From Caldifarciminota bacterium UBA1063 (GTDB taxonomy: Bacteria; Hydrothermota; Hydrothermia; UBA1063): DNA of 64,000 nucleotides. The position numbers and the translations under genes are program-made. The first letter of the stretch is position 1; the number at the start of each line of letters is the position of its first letter. Of this stretch, positions 1-8,999 are shown one piece after another. The notes below the pieces were generated by a model. That model was not told the DNA's origin. It saw only the letters and a program-made list of their open reading frames with translations, and searched no databases. Location: assembly GCA_002316275.1 (NCBI GenBank), contig DCDE01000007.1, positions 1 to 64,000 on the forward strand, written 5' to 3'.

Positions 1-225
1 ATTGTGGTGTCAGCTGTTTTTGAGAGGACAAAGGCAAGGTATGGTACCAGGGCAGAGCGTTACGTACATATGGAAGCGGGACATGTGGGGGAGAATATAA
101 TGCTTCAGGCTACAGCCCTCGGTCTTGGAACTGTTCCCGTAGGTGCGTTTATTGATAGCGAAGTAAAGAGTGTACTGGGGATAAAAGAAGATCCGCTCTA
201 CCTTTTCCCGGTAGGTTGGAAGTAA
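1..225 (+). CDS. Nitroreductase family protein (SagB/ThcOx-like), C-terminal fragment
   Basis: The gene is cut by the left edge of the window; only about the last 74 codons are present, and the frame is open from base 1. The fragment carries the pattern YVHMEAGHVGENIMLQA followed by ALGLGTVPVGAF and ends PLYLFPVGWK. This matches the C-terminal half of SagB/ThcOx-type flavin (FMN) nitroreductases, where the segment packs against the flavin and the last strand precedes the stop. Such enzymes perform flavin-dependent oxidations or reductions, in most cases on unknown substrates. The real start lies upstream, and the specific substrate cannot be told. Family assignment is fairly safe. Confidence 0.75.
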   Translation: MVVSAVFERTKARYGTRAERYVHMEAGHVGENIMLQATALGLGTVPVGAFIDSEVKSVLGIKEDPLYLFPVGWK

Positions 226-361
226 GGCGGATAGAAAATTCCTTGCATCGACTGACATCAGATAGATGCGAGTTTTAAGTTAATTAAAGTTTAGTAGCTA
301 TATAAGAAGGAAAAAGGTTCAAGTACTATCCCGATTCTCTGAAATTCGAGTTTTGGATGTC

Positions 362-1060
362 TTAAATAAGCTTCTTTTGAAATATCTTTGACAGTTCTTG
401 AGCATTTTTGAGCATTGCGTGATCGTTATTAAAAAAGACGAACGCCCTCTCCGGTGCAGCACCTACTATCTTTTCAGCTACCTCTTCCAGTTCTATAGTG
501 GAATAGGAATAGGCGTACCATTCTGTAACACCGTGCATACGGAGGTACACATTACCATTTAAATTGTAAATATCTTGAGGTAATCCTGGAGCACTTACTG
601 AAACCCAAGTAATCATTGATCTTTGAGCCCAGTTAAGTAAAGTATCTTGGTACCAGGTTATATTACGCACTTCCAGTGCGAACTTCTCCCTAAGGCCCGT
701 GAATTCAATAAACTTTTCTATCTTGTCTATATCTTTTGGCGTAATGGTAGGGGGTAATTGAAAAAGGAAAAAGTCAATGAGGTTCTGCATAGGTGCGAAT
801 AACTCTTTAAATTTATCCCAAGCACTGTATGCATTTTCATTGAATCTATAAAGGTGTGTAATGCGCCTCGAAACCTTGATTGCCCATCGAAGATTCCTTC
901 CAGTATTTGCCCATCCCTTTATCTGAGATGGAAAGGGGAATCTATAAAAGGAGGCATTCAGTTCAACTGCGTTTAAGTTTGAATTTTCGACGTACCAGGA
1001 TAGGGAAGAACCTTCGTTCCAAGGATATCTCCAACCCGACGTTCCGATGTATACATTCAT
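362..1060 (-). CDS. DUF72 domain-containing protein (YecE family)
   Basis: 232 residues, close to the usual 230-260 of DUF72 proteins, a TIM-barrel-like family of unknown biochemical role. Recognisable family segments are YIGTSGWRYPW at the N-terminus, ELNASFYRFP (residues about 34-43), WAIKVSRRITH, FFLFQLPP, FALEVRNITWY, YLRMHG and the C-terminal FVFFNNDHA. No signal peptide, so it is cytoplasmic. It is transcribed alone towards the truncated nitroreductase, with a 136-bp gap in between. The ATG is preceded by an AT-rich stretch with no good Shine-Dalgarno; no convincing -35/-10 pair was found. Function is unknown. Confidence 0.85.
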   Translation of the reverse strand: MNVYIGTSGWRYPWNEGSSLSWYVENSNLNAVELNASFYRFPFPSQIKGWANTGRNLRWAIKVSRRITHLYRFNENAYSAWDKFKELFAPMQNLIDFFLFQLPPTITPKDIDKIEKFIEFTGLREKFALEVRNITWYQDTLLNWAQRSMITWVSVSAPGLPQDIYNLNGNVYLRMHGVTEWYAYSYSTIELEEVAEKIVGAAPERAFVFFNNDHAMLKNAQELSKIFQKKLI

Positions 1061-1134
1061 TACTTATAATCTTGAAGATAGATTTTCGAAATTAAAAGTA
1101 GTATAAATGCTTCATAACTACCCTCTTGCTCTGA

Positions 1135-2550
1135 TCAGAGAGCAAGAAGCTCAATAGGCCCGAATTTCTCGATGGTCTTCAGATTAATCTTTGTACTATC
1201 TCCAACGATTATAATCGACATTTTCTCGTGATCCAGATATTCTTTAGATGCATCTTTAATGTCTTGAAGGGTCAAGTCCTTGATCTCATCGTTCATCCTT
1301 TCGAAATAGTCATCGGGGAATCCAAAAAGGCTCCTTAAAGCAAGCCTCTGAACGTATGCCCAATCGTTTCTTACCGATGTTACGGATGAATTCAAGAAAG
1401 ATTCTTTTGAAAGATTTAATTCTTCCTCAGAGATCTGACCGTTTTCCATTTGTTTAATGACGTCCTCGATACAGTATATGGACTGCTCTACTGCGTCACT
1501 ACGGGTTGCACTAAAGGCATAGAAAGTTCCCTTTAAATTAGTTAAAGAGGAGAAGTAAGCGTAAGTACTGTAAGCCAAGCCGAGCTCATTTCTTACTTTA
1601 GAGACGATCTTTGAATTGAATCCCCCTCCGAGGATATCGGAGACTAACGATATTTTATAGGTGTCTTCAAAATAGCCCGCAGGTGCATCTTGAACGAAAT
1701 GTATGTAGCCCTGTGGGATTTCGCGCTGAACAAAGTAAACTTTCCGTTCTCCAAGTGTTGGTGCGGGCTTTAGTTCTAAGTCATAGTCGTTATTGTACTT
1801 TGAGTCGAAAACGCTAAATAATATATTTACCAAGCTATCTGAGTTGATGTCGCCTACTACCGATACAACCATATTTTTTGGCTGAAAAAATCTCTTGTGA
1901 ATCCCTAAAATCTCTTGGGGTGTTACTGCATTGAAAGATTCAAAATCGGGTTTTGACCCAAGGGGATGGCCGTTATATAAAACTTCTTTTGAGGCTTCAT
2001 AAAGGAGTTGTCCCGGGTCGTCCATACTTCGCTGCCATTCATTGATGATCTTCAGCTTTTCATTGTAGACTATTTCTGCATCGAAACGAGGTTTGAAGAG
2101 GATCTCTTCCATAAGCTTTATTGCAAGTTCCTCAAACTGTGGCTGAAAAGCCATCGATAATGAAAAGTATTCATCATTGCTTTTTACGTTGATGTCTATT
2201 GCGTTGAACTCCAGTGAATCGATTAATTCGTCCGGGTCGTAGCTAAGAGTGCCACCTCTCATAAGGCAGGATGCGATAAGCCAAGGGTGGAGCTTCTGTC
2301 CATACTCCATATATGCAGGACCACCCTTTATATATACATTAATTTCGACGAGTGGTAAAGAATGGTTTTCCTTTATATAGAGTACAATTCCTGATTCTCC
2401 CGCAACTTTTTTAATATCTTTACCGACGGCTGGGACTTCCCACTTGAGGGGTTCAAACTTCATCTTTTTTATCTCCCGCGCCATAGGTGATTCTTTCTCT
2501 CCATACATTGTGGAAACAATAAGTAACAGTAATAATGATTTTTTAAACAT
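1135..2550 (-). CDS. M16 family peptidase-like protein, probably the non-catalytic subunit
   Basis: 471 residues with a hydrophobic N-terminal signal (residues 1-17), so it is likely exported. The fold pattern is that of M16 (insulinase/processing-peptidase) proteins: an N-terminal domain with NHSLPLVEINVYIKGG and a C-terminal domain with VVSVVGDINSD, YIHFVQDAP and DILGGGFNSKI. Where a catalytic M16 protein has HxxEH, this one reads HPWLIASCLMRGG, so the zinc site is missing. Its ATG overlaps the stop of the upstream M16 gene by one base. This fits the known arrangement of paired M16B genes in which one partner binds zinc and the other is an inactive structural subunit of a heterodimer. Confidence 0.85.
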   Translation of the reverse strand: MFKKSLLLLLIVSTMYGEKESPMAREIKKMKFEPLKWEVPAVGKDIKKVAGESGIVLYIKENHSLPLVEINVYIKGGPAYMEYGQKLHPWLIASCLMRGGTLSYDPDELIDSLEFNAIDINVKSNDEYFSLSMAFQPQFEELAIKLMEEILFKPRFDAEIVYNEKLKIINEWQRSMDDPGQLLYEASKEVLYNGHPLGSKPDFESFNAVTPQEILGIHKRFFQPKNMVVSVVGDINSDSLVNILFSVFDSKYNNDYDLELKPAPTLGERKVYFVQREIPQGYIHFVQDAPAGYFEDTYKISLVSDILGGGFNSKIVSKVRNELGLAYSTYAYFSSLTNLKGTFYAFSATRSDAVEQSIYCIEDVIKQMENGQISEEELNLSKESFLNSSVTSVRNDWAYVQRLALRSLFGFPDDYFERMNDEIKDLTLQDIKDASKEYLDHEKMSIIIVGDSTKINLKTIEKFGPIELLAL

Positions 2551-3968
2551 TATTCGCCTCCAAGGGTTACGATGGTTCCTTGGTTTTTTGTTAGGTATTT
2601 TGAAATTGCTGTTTTGACCTCTTCGGCAGTTATGGAATCAATAATTTCAAGCTCTTTCTTGTAATATTCAGGATCATCGGCGATCCTGAGCCCACTTGCA
2701 GCCGTGAAGGCGAGATATAAGTGTTCCTTTTGACGTTTTACGAACGACATTCTATAGTTGTTTTTTGCCTTTTTGAGTGAAGCATCGTCAATCCCTGAAG
2801 TTTTTAGAGAATCAAGAAGGGAAAAGATCTCCTTTTCCAAAGAATTCATAGATATACCTGTTGCAGGATGTAGTTCCAGTAAGAAGATAGAGGGTGCTTT
2901 TCCTTGCCAGCTTGAGAGTGAACTGCCTCCGTCAAAAATGATCCCTCTTTTCACCAAGTTTCTTTGAATTATGGAACCCTCAGCTTCCCCAAATATGTAT
3001 GAGAATAATTCCAACGCGTAGTATTCTCTGTCAGGATAGTATGGTCCCTTAAATCCGATTCCCATTGTTGGCTTGCCAGGACCTATGATTTCTACTCTTC
3101 TCACTTCAGACTGTGCGGGTTCTCCTGTTATCCTGAATAGGTCCGTCTTAGAACCTTTCCAGTCACCGAAGTATTTTTTGGCAAGCTTAAGGTCATTTTC
3201 TATGTTCACATCTCCCACGAGCACGATAATGCAGTTATCAGGGGTATAGTGAGTCTTATAATACCACATAACTTGATCCGGCTTTACATTCATTATGTCG
3301 TCTTCCCAGCCTATAATGGGCCATCGGATTGGTGAGGCAATATACGCAGTTGCAAATAATGAGCCCCACAGTTTGTAGTAAGGGTTACTTTCGCTCATAC
3401 GCCTTTCCTCATTTACCACATTTCTTTCAGAAAAGAATTCTCTTAACACGAGGTTTTTAAATCGATCTGACTCAACCTTAAACCATAACTCCTTTTTGTT
3501 GGAAGGTAGCATCACGTAGTATTGGGTGCTGGTGTTAGACGTGGATGCATTCATCATAACGCCGCCATGCATACTGTATATTCTCCATATTTCTTCAGAT
3601 ATGATATATTTGCTAAGTTCATTCTGAACCTTTTCAATGCTATCTTTAAGCGCAAACCGCAAGGTACTGTCGGAGACAGTATCCATTGTGATGTAAAGGT
3701 TCTCGAGGATTGCATTGAGTTTCGCTTCTTTCTTGTAATTTGTAGTCCCCAATTTCTTGGTTCCCTTGAAAAGCATATGCTCGAGAAGGTGCGAAACTCC
3801 AGTGAGTCCAGGTGCCTCACAAGCTGAACCTACATCGAACTGAATGAAGCCGCAGAAAACTGGAAGGCTCTTATCTTCTACAAACACGATTCTGAGGCCA
3901 TTTTCAAGTCTATGTACGGTAATTTCACTTGGAGATGCGATTAACAGCGTTAATAACAATTTAAACAT
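2550..3968 (-). CDS. M16 family zinc metallopeptidase, catalytic subunit
   Basis: 472 residues with a short N-terminal hydrophobic signal (1-12). The inverted zinc motif HLLEH is at residues 60-64 in GVSHLLEHMLFKGT. The third ligand is probably the glutamate pair near 187-188 in NVVNEERRM, further away than the classical 76 residues because of an inserted segment. The C-terminal half contains VGDVNIENDL and an ALELFSYIFGEAEGS segment typical of M16B. It is the first gene of a two-gene operon with the inactive partner directly downstream. A TATAAT lies at 3993-3998 on the (-) strand and the Shine-Dalgarno AAGGAGGA is just before the ATG. Likely acts on peptides in the periplasm; the substrate is unknown. 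Confidence 0.9.
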   Translation of the reverse strand: MFKLLLTLLIASPSEITVHRLENGLRIVFVEDKSLPVFCGFIQFDVGSACEAPGLTGVSHLLEHMLFKGTKKLGTTNYKKEAKLNAILENLYITMDTVSDSTLRFALKDSIEKVQNELSKYIISEEIWRIYSMHGGVMMNASTSNTSTQYYVMLPSNKKELWFKVESDRFKNLVLREFFSERNVVNEERRMSESNPYYKLWGSLFATAYIASPIRWPIIGWEDDIMNVKPDQVMWYYKTHYTPDNCIIVLVGDVNIENDLKLAKKYFGDWKGSKTDLFRITGEPAQSEVRRVEIIGPGKPTMGIGFKGPYYPDREYYALELFSYIFGEAEGSIIQRNLVKRGIIFDGGSSLSSWQGKAPSIFLLELHPATGISMNSLEKEIFSLLDSLKTSGIDDASLKKAKNNYRMSFVKRQKEHLYLAFTAASGLRIADDPEYYKKELEIIDSITAEEVKTAISKYLTKNQGTIVTLGGE

Positions 3969-3992
3969 CCCTTACTCCTCCTTTACTGTTAA

Positions 3993-3998
3993 ATTATA
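3993..3998 (-). promoter_or_regulatory. -10 element for the M16 peptidase operon
   Basis: Reads TATAAT on the (-) strand. A start 6-7 nt downstream would give a leader of about 18 nt that contains the strong Shine-Dalgarno AAGGAGGA. No good -35 is visible at 16-18 nt upstream. It lies back to back with the deoC -10 at 4037-4042. Confidence 0.5.
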
Positions 3999-4036
3999 CC
4001 GTTCTTGTTTCGAACACTCATCCTTGGAATATTCTT

Positions 4037-4042
4037 TATAAT
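4037..4042 (+). promoter_or_regulatory. -10 element for deoC
   Basis: TATAAT on the (+) strand. Six bases further on begins GGAGGTGAAGGT and then the ATG at 4061, so the predicted mRNA starts at the Shine-Dalgarno itself. The -35 position is poor. Confidence 0.5.
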
Positions 4043-4060
4043 TTTTAAGGAGGTGAAGGT

Positions 4061-4774
4061 ATGGTTAATTTCGAAGAAGTTAAAAAGATGGCTGAGAGAA
4101 TTGAATCGGGTGATTATGAAAGGATTGAGCCATCTCATATTTCAAAACTTATTGATCATACTAACTTAAATGCCTATGCTACAAAAAAGGACATTGAGAA
4201 GCTTGTGAAGGAAGCTATTGAATTTGGTTTCTACAGTGTTTGCGTAAACCCAGTTCACGTAAAGTTTGCAAAGGAAGAGGTTGGAGATGCTGGGATTAAG
4301 GTTGCGTCGGTAGTTGGGTTTCCGTTAGGGCAAAATACTATGGAAATAAAATTGAGAGAAGCAGAGCGAGCCCTCGAAGATGGAGCCGATGAGTTTGATA
4401 TGGTAATCAACATTGGAAAATTGAAGGATGGTGATTTAGAGTATGTTGGCTCAGAGATCGCTGGAGCGAAAAAGATAATTGGAGATAAAATTCTGAAGGT
4501 TATTATCGAAGCCTGTTACCTTATGGATGAAGAGAAGGTTATGGCAACTAAACTCTGTGTTGATAATGGGGCAGATTTCGTTAAAACATCAACAGGATTT
4601 GGTAAGGGTGGAGCAACAGTGTACGATGTATTAATACTGAGTAAGGTATCGGAGGGTCGAATTCAGGTAAAGGCTGCAGGTGGTATAAGAACCTATGAAG
4701 ATGCTTTAAAGATGATAAAAGCCGGTGCCCAGCGTCTCGGTGCATCCCGAAGCGTTGATATTGTGAAAGGCTAA
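4061..4774 (+). CDS. deoC: Deoxyribose-phosphate aldolase
   Basis: 237 residues. DeoC splits 2-deoxyribose 5-phosphate into glyceraldehyde 3-phosphate and acetaldehyde in nucleoside catabolism. The family signatures are intact: LIDHTNL (30-36), SVCVNP with Cys61, VVGFPLGQN, EFDMVINIG with the proton-relay Asp113, ADFVKTSTGFG with the Schiff-base Lys175, and IQVKAAGGIR with the second catalytic Lys204. The sequence ends soon after GASRSVDIV, as is usual. Strong Shine-Dalgarno AAGGAGGTGAAGG before ATG. It is monocistronic here; no other nucleoside catabolism gene is next to it. It points towards the decayed gene at 4779. Confidence 0.96.
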   Translation: MVNFEEVKKMAERIESGDYERIEPSHISKLIDHTNLNAYATKKDIEKLVKEAIEFGFYSVCVNPVHVKFAKEEVGDAGIKVASVVGFPLGQNTMEIKLREAERALEDGADEFDMVINIGKLKDGDLEYVGSEIAGAKKIIGDKILKVIIEACYLMDEEKVMATKLCVDNGADFVKTSTGFGKGGATVYDVLILSKVSEGRIQVKAAGGIRTYEDALKMIKAGAQRLGASRSVDIVKG

Positions 4775-4778
4775 GGAA

Positions 4779-5115
4779 TTAAACCGGCATAAGAATTATG
4801 TATGTAAAAGGAGCCGATTTAATCGTATCTACCCTATCTTCCGTTGCCAGTCTTATGAAGTAAATGGCGGCAGGCAGATCCTTGCGCTTTTCGTCAGCTG
4901 TGGAGATTGTTCACAAGAAGATTGAAATATGTTCACCACTCTTCCAGTAGCGTCGTGAAGGACTATATTTACATACATCAAAGGGCATCTCTTTCCATCT
5001 CTTGTTGAGTATGTTACCCCATTATTGAAATTTGGAAAAGGAAGTGGCACACCCGTATTCCAGGCAATCTGAAACCATATCCTCCGAAGGCATATACTTT
5101 GTCCTTAAGTCTATG
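4779..5115 (-). pseudogene. Decayed secreted protein: kelch-like motif plus type-IX-type C-terminal sorting domain
   Basis: Reading the (-) strand in three frames recovers consecutive pieces of one protein end. At 5071-5103 it reads DKVYAFGGYGF, which looks like a kelch strand. A second frame (about 5063 to 4858) reads WNTGVPLPFPNFNNGVTY and then YVNIVLHDATGRVVNIF, which matches the 'YPNPFNNGVT ... LYDATGRVV' part of sorting domains. A third frame (about 4884 to 4779) reads DLPAAIYFIRLATEDR and runs to a TAA, which matches the usual 'DLPAGIYFIRL' end. At least two frameshifts separate them and no start codon is seen. This is the 3' relic of a T9SS-cargo-like gene. Real frameshifts in the genome are likelier than assembly error because the upstream part is also full of stops. 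Confidence 0.7.
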
Positions 5116-5373
5116 GTGTTAAGGGTATATTCTATTTTTCATTGAAATTAGAATGCGAGATTGCTGATGGCTATCTCTCAGCAGTGTGATTATCGTGGTT
5201 ACAAGAGCTTTATGCATTGACTAACATTTTTAGCTGGACAGGTGTATAATTTTTTACGCTCCTTACAAAAAGATTTAAAACTAAGGGATATGAGTACGAT
5301 CAAATATTGCGTAACTGAGTGTGTTGAAATTTGTGTTCTAATTTTTCCGTTTTTGATAAGAATAGGGGGGTAA
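5116..5373. other. Intergenic region upstream of the TonB receptor
   Basis: No intact gene is visible. The (-) strand may hold further degraded sequence of the relic at 4779-5115, but stops occur in all frames. On the (+) strand a TATAAT at 5245-5250 is a possible -10 for the surface cluster, without a convincing -35 at the right distance; it would give a leader of roughly 120 nt. The run AGGGGGG at about 5363-5370 is the Shine-Dalgarno for the gene at 5374. Confidence 0.4.
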
Positions 5374-8040
5374 ATGTTAAAAATCTTTCGGTATGTGAGT
5401 CTTTTGTTAACCCTTTCCACGTTCCTTTTAGCTGATGGAAAGATTGTAGGTAGGGTGTTTGATGCTGTTACGGGGAAAGGACTGCCTATGGCTAATGTGA
5501 TAATTAAGGGTACAAAGATAGGTACTTCGTGCGACACCGATGGTTTTTTTGTTTTAACGAAAGTTCCTCCAGGAGATCACATATTGGTGGCTTCTATGGT
5601 GGGTTACAAACCAAAAGAAGCAAGTGTATCCATAAAAGGGAACGAAGTGAGGGAAGTGCACTTCTATCTGAGTGAGGAGGTTTTTAGGGTTGAGGAAGTT
5701 GTTGCTGTTGGTGAAAGGCCTACACTGGAAAGGGAAGTATCAGCTTCAAAAAGTGTTGTGTCGAGAGAGAAGTTGGATATTATTCCGAGTGAGGATGTGA
5801 AAGATGTTCTGGAAAAACAGGCTGGGTTCCAGGGGCAGGGCACTGATATTCATGTCAGAGGAGGTCGTTCCAGTGAACTTATGGTTTTGATCGATGGGCT
5901 CCCTATTAAGGATCAGCTATCGGGAAGCTCTTTTGGTCTTTATATTCCTACCACAGCCATAGAGGAGTTGGAAGCATTAACGGGTGGATATAACGCTGAA
6001 TATGGCCAGGCAATGTCTGGAGTAGTTAACATCTCACTTAAAGAGGGGAGTTCGAAATTTACAGGTAGTGTTGACTATGTGAGAGATAACCTTGCGGGTT
6101 TAAGTAATACCCTCGGGATTCGCAATCACCAAAACAAAGACATTTTGAGTGTTAGTGTCAGTGGACCCGAACAGATTACCAATCTCTTAAGGAATACATT
6201 TAAAGTGGATATCCCTGGTAACGTTACATACTATGTAAGTATGAATGCGGACTTGGAGGACACAGATTTACCTCATTCTGAGAGTTTATATACTTCGGTA
6301 TATGACACCTGGAGACTTTCTCCAAGGGAAGAGAACGATTACTCGCTCCTATCACGAATATCTTGGAGGGCTTCGAGCAATTTTAGAGTATATTTTATGA
6401 TAAATAAATCTTTGGAAATCAATCAGGGCTTCTTTTTGTCATCTTCAGATTATCCGTTTGCCAGTGGATTTCCGTACCGATATATGTATAACCTGCAGAA
6501 TTATCTCACTTTTACACGAGATGCTATACAGCAGGCAATTTCTATACACCATGCACTTTCCCCTGCGACGTTTTACGACTTAAAGATTTCCCGCTTCTTC
6601 ACAAACCTGAGGGCAGATGTGAATGGGAAGCACTGGAGTGAATACGTAGAAACTGTCGACACTATGCCTCAGGATCTCTTTTGGGATTACGGAGATGCCC
6701 CTTATTGGCATGACCACTATGTAGATACCTATACGGGTAAATTTGATTTTAGTAAGATATTTTCCAAAATATGGAGGATTAAAACGGGGTTCCTTGTGAA
6801 CCGAAATGAACTTCAGTGGCTTGATATTCATTATCCATGGTATGGTACTGAAAGTGGACTTGGGCTGAATTATGACCTCTATAAAGTTTACTCATTTGAC
6901 GGAGGTGCTTACACACAAACTGAAATTTCTTTTGCTGGGATGGTAGCTAACCTTGGTCTGCGGGTTGATTTTTGGGTACCCGGAAAGTACGTAGATGATG
7001 CAGTGAAAAGAATTTTACAAGAATCGGACCTACCTCCTGCAATTCAGAGTGAATATTCAAAGTATATGAATAATAATGCATCTATTATGGGAAATATTGT
7101 AAAATTTCACTTGAGCCCCCGAATCGGTTTTGCTTATCCCATATCGGAAAGGGATAAGTTTTTTGCTTCGTATGGCCATTTTTCGCAGCTACCTGACTTA
7201 AAGTATGTTTACTCAAAATTAGGTGTTAGAGCTTCTTCTTCATACGAACTAGTCGGTAACCCCAATTTAAGACCTACTGTAACTGTTGCATACGAGATGG
7301 GACTGGAACATCTTTTAAATGAAAGGAGCAAATTAAAGGTTACTGCATATTATAAAGATATCTTTAACTATCCAACAGCACGTAAAGTCCAGGGTATTCC
7401 TCCCAATCCATCTTTTTGGATGTATTTTAACTCCGATTATTCTCGGTCTGTTGGCTTGGAATCAGAACTGTCTTACTACACTCCATATCATATTTATGGT
7501 TCCCTTTCTATGACGGTGTCGCAAAGTAAAGGAAGGTCTTCCACGGCTGAGGACTGGTACTGGAGTGGAAGTGCAGAGTCTCTTAAGGAGTGGTACTTAA
7601 AATGGGACAGGCCAGTAAAATTCTACGGTGACATTACATATTCTCTAAGGAGCAAAGAATACGTTAGAGTTGCAAATGTAACTCTTGATGACTTACTTAT
7701 AAGCCTCGGTGTCTCTCTCCAATCTGGTGTGCGTTATACCCCGGAGGATACCCTTGGTAATCGCGGCGAACTATATTCAAAGCTTGGACCAATGTGGAAA
7801 AGGCTGGATGTAAAGTTTGAAAAAGGTATCTTTCAGGCTCTTGGTATGGACTTCCGCTTTAAGTCTGAAGTCCGAAATGTATTTAACTGGCGTGCCCATA
7901 GGATCATTAACCCCGTTACAGGTAGAGCTTATGAACCTGGAGATCCGCTCCCTGCGAGGACGACCGAAGACAGTATGTTGAATCCTGCGAGGTATGGAGA
8001 ACCAAGGGAAATATTTATGGGGGTGCTGGTGAAATGGTAA
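5374..8040 (+). CDS. TonB-dependent receptor with carboxypeptidase-regulatory-like N-terminal domain
   Basis: 888 residues, outer membrane. Signal peptide at 1-20, ending LLA-DGK. Residues about 22-105 form a carboxypeptidase-regulatory-like beta-sandwich (IVGRVFDAVTGKGLPMANV, DTDGFFVLTKVPPGDH). A plug domain follows at about 115-225 with IHVRGGRSSELMVLIDG and TGGYNAEYGQAMSGVVNI. The rest is a long beta-barrel rich in aromatic strands, ending in LVKW. Without a SusD partner or siderophore genes the substrate cannot be named; in T9SS-bearing bacteria some receptors of this architecture sit in large envelope assemblies. First gene of a six-gene cluster; its stop overlaps the start of the PorV-like gene. 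GGGGGG Shine-Dalgarno precedes ATG. Confidence 0.9.
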   Translation: MLKIFRYVSLLLTLSTFLLADGKIVGRVFDAVTGKGLPMANVIIKGTKIGTSCDTDGFFVLTKVPPGDHILVASMVGYKPKEASVSIKGNEVREVHFYLSEEVFRVEEVVAVGERPTLEREVSASKSVVSREKLDIIPSEDVKDVLEKQAGFQGQGTDIHVRGGRSSELMVLIDGLPIKDQLSGSSFGLYIPTTAIEELEALTGGYNAEYGQAMSGVVNISLKEGSSKFTGSVDYVRDNLAGLSNTLGIRNHQNKDILSVSVSGPEQITNLLRNTFKVDIPGNVTYYVSMNADLEDTDLPHSESLYTSVYDTWRLSPREENDYSLLSRISWRASSNFRVYFMINKSLEINQGFFLSSSDYPFASGFPYRYMYNLQNYLTFTRDAIQQAISIHHALSPATFYDLKISRFFTNLRADVNGKHWSEYVETVDTMPQDLFWDYGDAPYWHDHYVDTYTGKFDFSKIFSKIWRIKTGFLVNRNELQWLDIHYPWYGTESGLGLNYDLYKVYSFDGGAYTQTEISFAGMVANLGLRVDFWVPGKYVDDAVKRILQESDLPPAIQSEYSKYMNNNASIMGNIVKFHLSPRIGFAYPISERDKFFASYGHFSQLPDLKYVYSKLGVRASSSYELVGNPNLRPTVTVAYEMGLEHLLNERSKLKVTAYYKDIFNYPTARKVQGIPPNPSFWMYFNSDYSRSVGLESELSYYTPYHIYGSLSMTVSQSKGRSSTAEDWYWSGSAESLKEWYLKWDRPVKFYGDITYSLRSKEYVRVANVTLDDLLISLGVSLQSGVRYTPEDTLGNRGELYSKLGPMWKRLDVKFEKGIFQALGMDFRFKSEVRNVFNWRAHRIINPVTGRAYEPGDPLPARTTEDSMLNPARYGEPREIFMGVLVKW

Positions 8041-8999
8041 AGAGAGCTTTATTGATATTGTGTGTTTTAGTCAGTAGCGCAAAGGCTATTACTTTGTTTG
8101 AATTTCTCGGTGGTCAAAAAGTTGGGACGACAACAATGACTTTTTTGAAAATACCTGTCGGAGCCAAACAGGGTGGCCTTGGTGAAACGGGTGTTGCAAT
8201 AGCTAATGATGCAACCTGTATTTACTGGAACCCATCGGCGATTTCCTATGTCCCTTCTAATGCAAGTGTCTCTTTCTTTACTCAGAAATGGATTGGTGAT
8301 ACTTACTACAGTTATGCTGGATTTGTGTATCAAATTGAGAAATTCACACGCTTGGGCATTCTAATGGGGAATCTCCATTCAGGGTATATCCAGAGAACTG
8401 ATGAATACCATCCATTCGGGCTTGGCACATATTACAGGACTTCGAGTACATATGCGGGTATTGCCATTGCGAGAAAGCTTATAGATCGCTTCTCCTTTGG
8501 CATAAATGTTAAGTATATGAATGAAGCACTTGATGATTACAACCAGCGTACTGTAGCCCTTGACGTTGGTACTTATTATCTAATTGGATTTAGGGATATT
8601 GCTCTCGGCATCTCCATTTCAAATATTGGCCCAGACCCTGAGATTGAAAGTCCAGATCCCTCAGATAACCCTGCAAGGTTCTCTCTTCCTGTTATGTACA
8701 GGCTTGGCGCATACGGAAGTCCACTCAATAATTTTTATCTCTCACTTCAACTTGAAAAGAGCACTGACAACGTTGAGATATTTAGAATTGGCGCTGAATA
8801 CGTAATTGCGGAACTTGTGTCTCTTAGAGCTGGGTACAAACTAAATTCAAATATCCCCGGAGAATTCTCGGGCTTTACAGGTGGTATTGGAATTATTAAA
8901 AGTTTCGACTTTAAAAGGGATGTACACATCGATTATGCTGTTTCTGCACTCGGTTATGCAGGGCTTGTGCATAAAGCCCAGATGGGGGTGAACTTCTAA
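8034..8999 (+). CDS. PorV/PorQ-family outer membrane protein
   Basis: 321 residues with a signal peptide (1-18). The N-terminal segment FLKIPVGAKQGGLGETGVAI then NDATCIYWNPSAISY is the typical opening of the PorV/PorQ (UPF0164-like) barrel family, in which PorV shuttles T9SS cargo from the translocon to the attachment complex. The remainder alternates beta strands and turns (GTYYLIGFRDIALGISISNI, RLGAYGSP, VSLRAGYKLN) and ends in a short C-terminal strand, MGVNF. It overlaps the TonB gene by 7 bases and abuts the lipoprotein gene, so it is surely co-transcribed. Its place amid sorting-domain proteins supports a role in export or surface display, but general fatty-acid-transporter-like barrels look similar. 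Confidence 0.85.
   Translation: MVKRALLILCVLVSSAKAITLFEFLGGQKVGTTTMTFLKIPVGAKQGGLGETGVAIANDATCIYWNPSAISYVPSNASVSFFTQKWIGDTYYSYAGFVYQIEKFTRLGILMGNLHSGYIQRTDEYHPFGLGTYYRTSSTYAGIAIARKLIDRFSFGINVKYMNEALDDYNQRTVALDVGTYYLIGFRDIALGISISNIGPDPEIESPDPSDNPARFSLPVMYRLGAYGSPLNNFYLSLQLEKSTDNVEIFRIGAEYVIAELVSLRAGYKLNSNIPGEFSGFTGGIGIIKSFDFKRDVHIDYAVSALGYAGLVHKAQMGVNF

Noticed and set aside
300..345. GGTTCAAGTACTATCCC looked like the T arm of a tRNA
   Set aside because: No acceptor, D or anticodon arm can be folded around it at tRNA distances.
4001..4015. GTTC-N7-GAAC between the M16 and deoC promoters as an SOS (LexA) box
   Set aside because: LexA boxes of the Gram-positive type have the half-sites in the other order (GAAC-N4-GTTC), and the spacing is wrong.
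5199..5537. Open frame of 112 codons on the (-) strand across the start of the TonB receptor
   Set aside because: It lies opposite the signal peptide and N-terminal domain of a well-supported gene, and its peptide shows no family features.
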